Shown here piece by piece: positions 45,681 to 64,000 of a DNA stretch of 64,000 nt. The notes beneath the pieces were generated by a model. It saw only the letters and a list, made by a program, of their open reading frames with translations. It did not search any database and was not told the origin of the DNA. The stretch spans positions 156,001 through 220,000 of the forward strand of contig JABMCL010000958.1 of the NCBI GenBank assembly GCA_018857735.1, written 5' to 3'. Each line of letters starts with the position of its first letter. Within the stretch, counting starts at the first letter, position 1. Position numbers and translations under genes: made by a program. Source of the stretch: Alviniconcha marisindica (taxonomy: Eukaryota; Mollusca; Gastropoda; Provannidae).

Positions 45681-46059
45681 ATATGTAGCTGACGACACTA
45701 ACGGCAAGAATGCGGCTCCGTCAAAGTCGAGTGAACGGTTGATCGAAAAAGGGCGTTACATTACACCACATAAATATGTCTGTGATGAGATCCGAGTGAA
45801 CCAGAAATATATACATCCACGTTTTACTGAAAAATAAAGTGCTTTTGTATTTGCCCGGCATAGTGATCGACTCTCGTCCAAATACACGCTGACAAAAGTA
45901 TGTCGTATTATAACACCAGTTTTCAGTCTGAGTAGGCTATCTCCTCGGGTCGTACCCCCACCCACCCTTCCACGTTTGGGTATGATGCAGGTTTCGGACT
46001 GCCGCTACAGTTACAGCATCTTCGGCTGTAATAGCCTCCAGCCACCCGCCCTCAGCTAC

Positions 46060-46550
46060 TGTAGTCTGTAGTCTAAACACCTGTTGTCAGCTACAGTGTC
46101 TGTAGTCTAGAACACCTGCTGTCAGATACAGTGCCCGTGTGTCGTCCCAACACCCACCCTCAGCTACAGTGTCTGTAGTCTAAACACCTGCTGTAAGCTA
46201 CAGTGTTTGTAGTCTAAACACCTTCTGTCAGCTACAGTGTTTGAAGCCTAAACACCTGCTGTCAGATACAGTGATTGTAGTCTAAACACCTGCTGTCAGA
46301 TACAGTGTCCGGGAGTCATACCAACACTCGCCGTCACCTGCACTGTCCGTGTGTCGTCCCAACATTCGCCGTTAGCTACAGTGTCGTCAAAATATTCGCA
46401 GTCAGCTGCAGTGTTTATAGTCTTAAACACCTGCTATCAGCTACAGTGTCCGTGTGTCGTCCCAATTAACACTCGCCGTCAACTACAGAGTCATCCCAAC
46501 ACTCGCCGTCAACTACAGAGTCGTCCCAACACTGCCGTCAACTAGTGTCC
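46060..46550 (+). repeat. Minisatellite of about 33-38 bp
   Basis: The unit is gtcagctacagtgtctgtag tctaaacacctgct, later with variants containing gtcgtcccaacactcgcc. About 13 copies in the gene-2/gene-3 interval. Confidence 0.82.
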
Positions 46551-46559
46551 GTGTGTTGT

Positions 46560-47883
46560 CTCACCCGGGTAAATGTAGGCCTACCTTGGTAAGTACGACA
46601 GCCGTAAGAGCAGCGCTACCCAGTCCTACCAGCGCGTGCGATGTTGTTGGTGTTTGGTTTGCCCGGGGGAAGGTTACAGAAGCTGCAGGAATAGTGAGTG
46701 CTAAGAAGCCCTGCCAGTGTGCACACTAATTTACAAATATATGCAAAAAGCTCTGATCAAATCAACACTTTTCTGCTTAGACGGGCCTTTCTACAAATGT
46801 AGATGGACCGTTTAGAATTTTTTGCGAGTATAGGTTATGTACATGTATACCTGTGACTGTGTATGTGAATGGTATGTAGGCTACTAGCGTACTGAGGTTT
46901 TCTTCTGTTGAAAGATTTGAAATATATAAGAACCATGCATTATCAGTATTGTTATGCAGTGTTTTAGGTTTTACCTACCGTTGCGCCAAAGTGGTTGGGG
47001 GAAAATTCCTTTGCTCCAGTTCGAGTCACATTTGCTGGATCTGACGTGCTTTTCGTCTTCACTCAACGTTCAGTATATCTTACTGGCCAAACTGTGGAAG
47101 ACCGAGTGTATGCCACTTGAGCGAGGAACGAACCCGGAAACCCTGCTGCGTACCCAAGAAATGTCAGTCGATGAGTGACGATGGATGCGCGAGAGGTGTT
47201 CTTTAAAGATCCTCGTGCCTTGCTACTGCAGTGGTCGGAGGGAGGTAGGTGGGGGGAGGGGGAGGGGGACAGCGACGAACCGTTAAAACCAGAGAGGTGC
47301 ATCTAGCCAACACCATCGATTCCATATTCATGAGGCGTCGGTGCGGGTACAGTAGAAAGAAGAGAAAAAATAAAAAATAAATAAAAGGAGCAAAATGCTG
47401 CCGGTCGATTGAAATCTCTTTCCCAGAATGTCCACAATTGTTAAAGGCAGAGCTAATCACCCGTCTCTGTAAATTTTGTGGCTGCCGGCTTCCGTTTCGG
47501 TACCTTCCGGCAGATCAAAGTAAATTGCACTGACGGACCGAAGAATTGGCTACATTTCCACGTTTATCTTCAGCCACAATAATAGTATATAATTATCTCT
47601 CTCTTTTGATACCTTTTTACTTCCATTGTCTATTTTACCTCAGTCTACAGCAAATTCAAAACACACTCAGCAAATAATGATAGCAGCACTTTAAGCACGA
47701 CCACACGATAACTATATCAATATACTGTGTACATTATTTTGATTCTCTTCCCACTCGTTCCTAGTTTCGCGTGTTTTATTTCGAGCATCAATAAGATGAT
47801 GACGATAGCGTGCTGTTTACAGACGTTGCGAGTACACTGTGCAAGACGACAGTGGTTTTTTGTGTGTGGGTGTGTCCTTCCCC

Positions 47884-47922
<39 letters not shown>

Positions 47923-48250
47923 AGTTTTTACGTCCAGTTTGCATTTATCCTCGGCATTTCCATCGGAATGGGAAGCTTAGCGACTACTAGTGGTTACGCA
48001 ATCTACATCTGGAATGTTTTCATATTTTCCCGCATTTAGTGTGGAATTGAACGCTCATCATATCGCATTTGTGATTCCCCTTGTCTTCAAAATTATGCGT
48101 TAAAAAAGTTCGTGTTTGTCGTGGCGTTGCACCTTGTAAGTAGGTGTTGGTAAAGAATCGGTGTTTCAAATTGCTTCGGTTATTTTTCAACTTAATATAA
48201 AGATTTCTGCCTTCAGGCATGAACTAACGAACCACTCACACCCCACACTA
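46560..48250. other. Intergenic sequence, nothing recognised
   Basis: Apart from the poly-C run at 47881, the sequence shows no ORF with domain character, RNA gene or array. CpGs are frequent compared with the left half. The intergenic stretches at 45293-45527, 45681-46060 and 49650-50310 are similar. Confidence 0.55.
47881..47922. repeat. Poly-C run
   Basis: A C-rich run of about 40 bases with one T near the start. Comparable poly-C or poly-G runs occur at 1511-1533, 11698-11711, 13260-13279, 27984-27996, 35987-36008, 36651-36667, 39387-39406 and 50512-50541. Confidence 0.92.
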
Positions 48251-48254
48251 CACA

Positions 48255-48262
48255 ACGACAAA

Positions 48263-48314
<52 letters not shown>

Positions 48315-48350
48315 CACAACACAGTACACACACACACGTACACCACACAC

Positions 48351-48393
<43 letters not shown>

Positions 48394-48401
48394 CACACAC
48401 A

Positions 48402-48432
<31 letters not shown>

Positions 48433-48531
48433 AAACAACACACACCACAAACACAACGTACACACTCACACTCACAACACACACACACACACAACACACA
48501 CACACACACACACACACACACCACACACAAC

Positions 48532-48566
<35 letters not shown>

Positions 48567-48885
48567 CACACACACACACACAACACCACACACACACACA
48601 CACACATACACGCACACACAAAGACGGCACGACTACCATACACGCCAGTATAACACAGCGCGCGACAAACACACACCTTACACAACACCACAACACACAC
48701 ACACACACACACACAACACCACACACACACACACACACACCACACACACACACAACACACACACACACACACACAACACACGACACCACACACAACACAC
48801 ACACCACACACACACCACAACACACCCAACACACACAACACACACACACACACCACACACACACACACAACACACACACACACAC

Positions 48886-48955
<70 letters not shown>
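48255..48955. repeat. 700-bp (AC)n-rich tract
   Basis: Nearly pure AC/ACC/AAC dinucleotide-type sequence with small interruptions, ending in about 32 clean AC units. Long His/Thr and Cys/Val frames are artefacts. Confidence 0.95.
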
Positions 48956-48956
<1 letters not shown>

Positions 48957-49258
48957 AGAATCTTTGACCCCAAGCACCATCGTTAGCATTTGCCAGTCAA
49001 CAGCTGCTTGTGTATACAATCTAATCAATAGATTGGGAAACAACGGTGAAATATCATGTTTTATTCCGTAGCGCCGCTAATTGAGTAATAGACAACAGCA
49101 GGTTGTTTGCTTTTGTTTCTTGTTCCACTGTGCTGTTGAACAAATATGTTTGCTAATCGGTTGTTTTTGGAGGAAAAAATCTGGTTCCAGATTATACTTC
49201 TGAATTTACTGACATTTTTGGTTTGTTTTGGTGACAGCCAGTAAACATTGCACTGTCT

Positions 49259-49260
49259 GT

Positions 49261-49298
<38 letters not shown>

Positions 49299-49321
49299 GT
49301 GTGTGTGTGTGTGTGTGTGTG

Positions 49322-49376
<55 letters not shown>

Positions 49377-49573
49377 GTGGTGTGTATGTGTGTGTGTGTT
49401 GTGTGTCGGTGGTGTGTGTGTATGTGGGTGCGTTGTGTGGTGCGTGTGCGCGCGTGATGTGTGTGTGGTATGGTGTGTCGTGTGTGTGGCGTGTGTCGTG
49501 TGTGTGTGTGTGTGGTTGGTGTGTGTGTGTTGTTGTGTCTGTGCATGTGTGTGGTGAGTGTGTGTGTGTGTGT

Positions 49574-49648
<75 letters not shown>
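49259..49648. repeat. 390-bp (GT)n-rich tract, opposite orientation
   Basis: GT repeats with ggtgtgt and gcgtg interruptions, 303 bases after the end of the AC tract at 48955. On the same strand it is complementary to that tract. Confidence 0.95.
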
Positions 49649-49654
<6 letters not shown>

Positions 49655-50311
49655 TCTGAGCCGCATCTATGACAATTTTTGTATTAAAGGCCCTGGCATT
49701 TCCGTTAGATCCGCGTTCTCTTACCATATCGGCCTCAGATAACGACACCTCAGATAATGATGATAATGCTTAAAAATGGCACTCTTATTTCTCTTTCTCT
49801 TTTTTTTTATATAAATATATTTTTTTATACTAAGCTACTACTTTCATAGCTACAACTGTACTCTCCTTTCATTTTTACCCCATGATACTGGGTAGATGGC
49901 CTGAAATCGTTAAAGAATTGTCATTGTCATAGGGGGTCTCCTTTCATAGCGAACTCGCTTATAACGAATTTCATTTAGTACGAACAAAATGCTTTCCCCA
50001 AGACCCCGCACTCAGTGCAGAAACACGATCCCGGTCGCATCTGGTACCACCTGCACCCCAGCGGGATGAATGCCGGTTGGAGCTTTTTTTCTTTTTTTCT
50101 TTCTTCCAGTTCCATGGGAAGAAAACAGTTACAGGATTTTAGTTTTCATTGCCTGCTAATTGTTTCCTTTTACATGGATACATTTCAGTGTTCGTTGATG
50201 TAGGCGAGTACACAAAATGCTCGTCTGCTACGATAACACTGCCGGTTTACATCAGTTCTTGCCTTGTTTTTGCATTGTTTTCCCTTTTGATCTCAAGCAG
50301 GCATCTGTCCC

Positions 50312-50314
<3 letters not shown>

Positions 50315-50396
<82 letters not shown>
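50315..50396. repeat. (GT)n microsatellite
   Basis: About 40 GT units between genes 2 and 3. A G-rich run of about 28 follows at 50512-50541. Confidence 0.95.
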
Positions 50397-50397
<1 letters not shown>

Positions 50398-51299
50398 CTG
50401 GGGAAGGACCTGTACGCTGAGCTGAAGACCATCCACCTATCCTGGGTAGAGGACCCTGTACGTGTACATGTCCTGGGTTAGGACCGGTAGGGCATTGAGC
50501 TCATGACCGGGAGGGGGGGCGGGGGGGGGGGGGGGGGGGGAGAGGATCATAACTACAGTGAAGGACCTCTTGCCCTGAGGAGGAGGGTCGATAAGAACTA
50601 TCTTAAATGTCAGTAGAAAGAGGGTAAGATAGATCGAATGATACAACACAATTAACAAACACGTAAGAAGAAGACGAAAATGAACAAAGCGAAACAAAAG
50701 CATTTAAAAAAACAACAACTACGATCTCGACATCACTGGGAAGAGGATGTTTAATTTTATTGTCCATGTACAAGCTGATTCAACGTGTTTCGCTCTAATT
50801 TTCTTGCCAGCCCACGTACAAGTCCAGTTCAACATTGTGGTAATGGTAAACTAACACAGGCGAGTGTAACCTCGCATTACCCATTTCTGTTCCCTTTGCG
50901 ATCAGTAGCAGGAAACAGACCAGTGTAACACACGTTTTGGTCAGGTGCACTGGAAAACAAAAAGCAGAACAGAAGCAACTATTCGCTGCAGAATGGAGGC
51001 AAATGGCGATAAAGTTAACTAACCGTTCGAGACAGTGTCTCTGCAACTCAAAGGAACTGTTGCCAGTAGCGTCATAAAACTGTCATGTGATAGCATCATT
51101 TGTACAAATGTACATTTAAAAAAATTGTATCAATATAAATACAGAATGGAATGAGTGAACTAGTCCATGAATAAAAATGCATCAAGAAGCCAAGAGTAGC
51201 CAGCTGAATACCTGACTATAAGTCAATGTTTGACTGACAGTTTGACTGACTGCTGACGGCAGGGTACTCCTTCCAAAAACAAATGCATTATCTGAATGA

Positions 51300-51303
51300 C
51301 TGT

Positions 51304-51384
<81 letters not shown>

Positions 51385-51394
51385 GGACATGTGT

Positions 51395-51445
<51 letters not shown>

Positions 51446-51458
51446 TGTATGTGTGTGT

Positions 51459-51524
<66 letters not shown>

Positions 51525-51570
51525 ATATGTGTGTACGTGTGTGTGTCTGTGTGTGTGTGTGCGTGCGTGC
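51300..51570. repeat. (GT)n compound array
   Basis: Three GT runs separated by acgggacatg and acgtgtatg motifs, then gcgtgcgtg. A (gaat)n run follows at 51637-51670. Confidence 0.93.
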
Positions 51571-53490
51571 GTGTGCGTGTTTGGGCGTGGCGGTGGGTGG
51601 CGGGCTTGGGAGAACAAATTAATGATTGCATAAATGAATGAATGAATGCACAAACGAATGGATGAATGAATGATCCTATTGCACTTTGTAAACTGCTTGT
51701 CAGATGAGACATTATTCCTTTATATAGGAAAATAACAACACGTGCAACATGGCCACGTGTACACGCTTAGAAATGGAAGTGTTGCAGAAACTCAACATGA
51801 AACCTGGACTTTATCAGAAGATGCCCCAAATATAGAGAGGTTCCACTTCAAATTAGCACTGATCTGAAAATACGACTATATACAATTAATCAATGTTTTC
51901 TCCGATTCGGAAATGATAGAATGTTCAAAAATGTTGCCCACTTCACAAAAACTGAGACATATTTTGTAGACAAAATATATTATGACGTACGGTGTTTTGA
52001 CTATATCTTATGGATTTCAAATTTTCTAAATGAGAAATGTTGACCCGGATTCTAAAAATCAATATTTGGATTAATACTTTGTAAATGAGTAGGCAAGCGT
52101 ATAAATTAATTTCATACAGAACGAATAAATAAACACCAGAATAAACGAGAAAATAGTTGGCACCTGAAAAGTGCAAAATTTGCCCTCACCTTTCCTAAGT
52201 ATTGATGTATCGCCAAGTTCCGACTAACAGAACGCCATTCAATAATCAGCACGTGAAGACGAGACACGCCTCCCTTTCGACATCCAACTAAGAATCATTT
52301 GCTTTGTGTCATCGATGAACTAATTCCATCGTTTGATGGACAATTTTGCGGGGAACCAAAAGCGTCACGTTTAAATGATGCAACGAGTAGTAATCAATAG
52401 CTGCATTTCGTGTTCTAGAGCAGTCAGTTTACTGAATTAATGACAAAACTTACCCAGCTTTGCAAGGACAAAAACCACCCATGAAATCGATGACGATGTT
52501 GACCATCACAGCTCTGTCAGTTTTGCGCTGGCTGCGATAAACACCAAGAAAACGTCGACATCATTTGGGCAGCTCAGCCATTTGTTGACGTAATGCTGTT
52601 TCGAAAATGTTTCATTTATGGTAAGTGGTCACTATCACCCTTTACTTGGCCATAGCTTGTCAGCCATTAGCAAACGCCAGCTCTGGTCATTCGCACTAAA
52701 GACCTATAAATGGCATCTCCTCTGTCAGCACGTTTCAGAGCTCAGGAGCTGTGTGAAAGTCGAGGTGGACGTCCAGGGCTTCCTGTCCCTAACAGTCCGT
52801 ATTGTCTCTGTGGACGTAAAGGAACACTTGAAAAAGAACAAAACGTTTGGCCTCTCAATGATTGTGTGCGGTTGTAACAGTCGGTAGCTGTTTGTTGTCT
52901 AACCAGTGACAAAGAAAACAGCTCTCTGTCCTTGCCGAAGCGATATCTAGCAGGGCAATTAGAACTCCCAAATGTCACTAGGAAATACTTCAAACACGCG
53001 GGTGAGTCAGTGGGCACTGTCTCTCTCTTCGCGACCCGTTAATAGTTATGCCCTCGGAGCAATAGTTGCCACAATGCCTACTGCAGCCTTATCAAAGTAC
53101 GTACAATAATTGCTTAACAACGGCTGCCACAATTGCCATAATACGTATAATACAATTGTTGCCGCAGAGACACCTTTCCAAGTTTGAAATGATAAAATAA
53201 ACAAGCAAGCAAGCAACAACAAATAAAAAATAAAAAATAGTTCCACATTGGTGTTTGACACAGTCGATGAAAGCAGTCAAAGAAACAAGACAACAAATCA
53301 AAGAGGAAAATGGAAGGCCAGAAATCAACAAATAAATAGACAACCAAAATTAATACAGACATATTTACATTTGACGTTGTATTATGACTTTGTAGCTGTG
53401 TCTGTGTTTAAGAAGTGAGGCATTACATTATCATGAAATGATGACGCTATGTCCCGAGATCTGTAAAAAGTAAGTGGAGAAAATATAGGT
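51571..53490. other. Intergenic sequence, nothing recognised
   Basis: AT-rich at 51700-52200 and mixed afterwards. A candidate donor (atggtaagtgg at 52618) follows a short open stretch but has no partner I can identify, so no exon is called. 50396-51300 is also without features apart from the G run. Confidence 0.5.
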
Positions 53491-53494
53491 ATAC

Positions 53495-53629
<135 letters not shown>

Positions 53630-54154
53630 GGTGAAATCAGGTTGAAGATTTAGTGCATCGGAAAGAAAAGGGGGAAGTGGAAAAATAAGACAAAACAAAA
53701 ACAATAACAACAACAACAAAACCAACCAAACAACAACCGCAACAAAACAAAACAACAAAAACAGCAGCAGCAACAACAACAACAAACAAAATACAAACAA
53801 ACAACAACAGCGAAACAAAAAAATATCAGACCCGTGTGCTTTTAGCCGCGCGCGTAAACTTCTCTAGGCAGTTAGAAATCGAACGAGAGTAAGGAATATT
53901 TCCCCGTCTACCATGGGAACATTAACTGATATGGCTCATTGCATCACAACAGGTGTCTACCACACATTGACATATCACATACATGGGCAGGACTGGGAAG
54001 TACTCAGCTAGAGGAGTCTTGAAGTCCACAAGGGGGTTATTCACCCGCTCACTTTTCGCGCACTCACTGTCTTGTCCCTAATATGTCAGTCCGACATCTG
54101 AGGACATTAAACCCCACATCATCATTGCTCACTCAAAGCGCTCACACGCGAGTC

Positions 54155-54609
54155 GTTTCGGCCGTATGGCTGAGGAGAACCGTCCGAACCTGGTCTCAAA
54201 CGGATCGTGTGTCAACATGGTCGTATGGTTGAAACGGCTCAGAGCACCGGTTTCAACATATCCGTTCCAAATACAGCATGCCATATTACGAACGGATGAA
54301 CCAGATCAGCCAGTCAACGAGCGCCCGTGACTTTGAAAATGGCGATGAAAACAACCCCCACGCTGTCCCAGGCGGAAAAGAAGTGCCTACTGGACGTCTC
54401 GTGGAATACTCATTCAAAAATCGACAAGAACAAACTTTATCGGGACCGTGCGCTCATGTCCATTAAAATGAACATGAAGGCGAGATTTGGAATCTAACTT
54501 GTAATCCGTCGGTTTCGGCTGTATCATGTTTGGCAGCCAGTACATTTAAAACAGACTGGTTCGACCGCATGAAGTTCACACGGTCCTTTTCAACCATACG
54601 GCCCAAACA
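54155..54609. mobile_element. DNA-transposon-derived element with terminal inverted repeats
   Basis: About 455 bp. The left end gtttcggccgtatggctga is mirrored by the right end caaccatacggcccaaac, with matching positions continuing about 35 bp inward. A short internal reading frame (about 54345-54497, plus strand, KTTPTLSQAEKKC then LDVSWNTHSKIDKNKLYRDR) faintly recalls a MADF-type DNA-binding domain. That resemblance is weak. Confidence 0.5.
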
Positions 54610-55974
54610 TCTCGTGTATCCATCAGCGTCTTCACTCGCTCACTTACTCACTGACTCACTCACTCAATGCCCTAACTGGTCGGGTCGTAGAGGGTTCCGC
54701 GCTGAGCTCTAAGCCACGCCTCTTTCCTCACAAGCTTATTTTATCGGACCACATGTGGTACCGTGCTGACCGGCGGAATCCACGATGGTTTGAGTGTGAA
54801 TCAGATGATTATATAATTTGCTTCATTTGGTTGCCCTTGATATATCTCGTCATTAAAACAAGAACATGTGGCATATCGCATTTTGAAGGTGTTTTTCGGA
54901 ATCCACCAGTCTTTCGCTCTGTTGCAATGTTTTAGCTTGTGAGTCCACAGCGGCCACTCTTCAAGTTTTCGCGCAGAATTTAATTGCGACGTTCTGATTG
55001 GCTGAAGTGCTCGGGTGATTGGCAGCCCGGAAATTTCTATGGGCTCTGCAGCCGATAATTATTCTCTTGCTTTATTTGCGTTTGACCAGAAGCTGCTCGG
55101 AGCAAAGACAGTAGACTGAGACTGGTCCACTGCCTGACAATGTCTATCCAGCATTCCTGTGAAGGCAGCAATCAAGTACCACAATCATTGTCCATAGTCA
55201 AAAGAGACCGCTGCTACACATTGTAGGTGACAGTGAATATTTCCCCACAAGACTGTAATCGGAAAAGGTGAACCATGATTTTCGATTCCTTTAAAAACAA
55301 AATGTTTACAGTCAAATAATTTCCGTTCAGCAACACCGATTTGTTTCTAAAAAGTAAGTGTACAAAATAAACAAAATAAATAATGTCTTTGCGTTTACGA
55401 ACTGCGACATTACATTTTTAACCTTGCCGCAAGACACACAAGCTGCTCTTTTCCTACAGTTATTTGTGTCGAAGTTTCTGTAGTGACAGAGCACATTCTT
55501 CCACAATGATCCGACAGTCCAAAGATGAGGTCGCCAATCACTGATCTCTGCCAACTGTTCCATGCAGAGAGGTTCGTTGATGGAGGTATAGCGGCGTCAA
55601 AGTGAAAAGCGATATGACTGCTCTGTTCAATCCGTTGTTTAACGACCTTTCTATAGCTGTTTACTCGACAGCAAAATTCAGGTAGATTGTAAGTGCTCAT
55701 CTGAGACGTGTTAACGTGTTTCTTCAGTTTTATACGAACATCGTGTCCGTTTGAATTCGCAAATTGCCATTGTCAGAATTCGCAAGTCATGGCCGGCAGG
55801 ATTCTGCACAGAAATAAGTGTCGTCCGAAGAAATATCGGAACAATCCTATTGTAAAAAAACAAAACATAAAAATAAACTAACCTTTATCTGAACGTGAGA
55901 CAGTTTGTTTTTTGCAAGAAACCCCCACTTCAGATAAAGGGGGCGTCATCAGAAGTAACGTTTCTCAGTAACGT
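54610..55974. other. Sequence downstream of the guanylate cyclase gene
   Basis: No gene recognised. At 54990-55030 two ATTGG (CCAAT-type) motifs lie about 25 bases apart, which can mark a promoter but is weak evidence alone. The cyclase 3' UTR probably occupies the right part. Confidence 0.45.
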
Positions 55975-56234
55975 CAACATCAAAAAACAGTCCCGCTACT
56001 GTTCACGAAAGTGCTTCATCCAGAAAAGACAGCGTCTTCAGAAATGATTACCAGTCCGGAGACTGATCACAACAGGGCGTAATCAGAAGCAAACTAACAA
56101 CATCAAGAAACAGTCCCGCTACTGTTCACAAAAGTGCGTCATCCACAAAAAGATAGCGCCATCAGAAATAATTACCAGTCCCCAGACTGATCAGAACAGG
56201 GCGTCATCAGAAATAATTACCAGTCCGAGAGTGA

Positions 56235-63901
<7,667 letters not shown>

Positions 63902-64000
63902 CTGGTAACACATTAATCATCATTATTATCGCCATGCTCGTCAGCATCATTACTATCATCATCGTAATCGTGATCATACTCGTTGTCATCATCGTTATTA

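Noticed and set aside
48161..48973. Long His/Thr or Cys/Val open frames (up to 268 codons)
   Set aside because: They are translations of (AC)n/(GT)n repeats, which lack stops in several frames. The same applies near 4750-5270, 22116-22907, 49061-49748, 51182-51712 and 62925-63547.
52560..52620. Possible first exon ending atg/gtaagtgg
   Set aside because: A single donor-like motif with no acceptor partner or recognisable coding sequence.

Overview
This window looks like genomic DNA of a lophotrochozoan animal, most likely a gastropod mollusc. The introns are dense with (AC)n/(GT)n arrays and tRNA-derived SINEs. One gene is a large leucine-rich-repeat GPCR of the type known from the snail receptor GRL101. 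Species assignment is inference. No bacterial, viral or CRISPR features were found.

Three protein-coding genes are supported. (1) Plus strand, before 287 to 34649: the 3' part of a multi-exon gene. Fourteen consecutive phase 1-1 exons each encode one six-cysteine GCC2/GCC3 (ephrin-receptor-like) repeat. They are followed by an unclassified module with a furin-like RSRR site, a fifteenth repeat, an EGF-like domain, a transmembrane exon, a 14-nt micro-exon and a short basic cytoplasmic tail. The 22 exons found join in one open frame of about 1143 residues; the 5' end is outside the window. (2) Minus strand, 40174-44736: an intronless 1520-residue receptor with signal peptide, two CUB-like domains, a C-type lectin domain, LDL-receptor class A repeats, leucine-rich repeats and seven transmembrane helices. 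(3) Minus strand, 56235-63901: the 3' part of a receptor-type guanylate cyclase. Eight exons (784 residues) give the C-lobe of the kinase homology domain, a linker helix, the complete cyclase domain and a long repeat-containing tail; the 5' end lies beyond 64000.

Genes 1 and 2 converge, with a repeat-rich gap of about 5.5 kb (34650-40173) that contains a broken LINE. Between genes 2 and 3 (44737-56234) I recognise no gene, only SINEs, inverted-repeat elements, a minisatellite and very long AC/GT tracts. From about 1 to 39 kb the DNA has few CpG dinucleotides, whereas from about 40 kb onward CpG is common.

The most unusual signal is a recurring pattern at exon edges. In both multi-exon genes, many introns carry tandem arrays whose unit is a decayed copy of the neighbouring splice site plus the first or last few dozen bases of the adjoining exon. 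The clearest cases precede gene-1 exons at 4517 and 11150, follow the exons ending at 13816 and 32012, and precede five guanylate cyclase exons. The cyclase stop codon region is also repeated in its 3' flank. These arrays create rows of decoy splice acceptors, with in-frame stops in the copies I translated.
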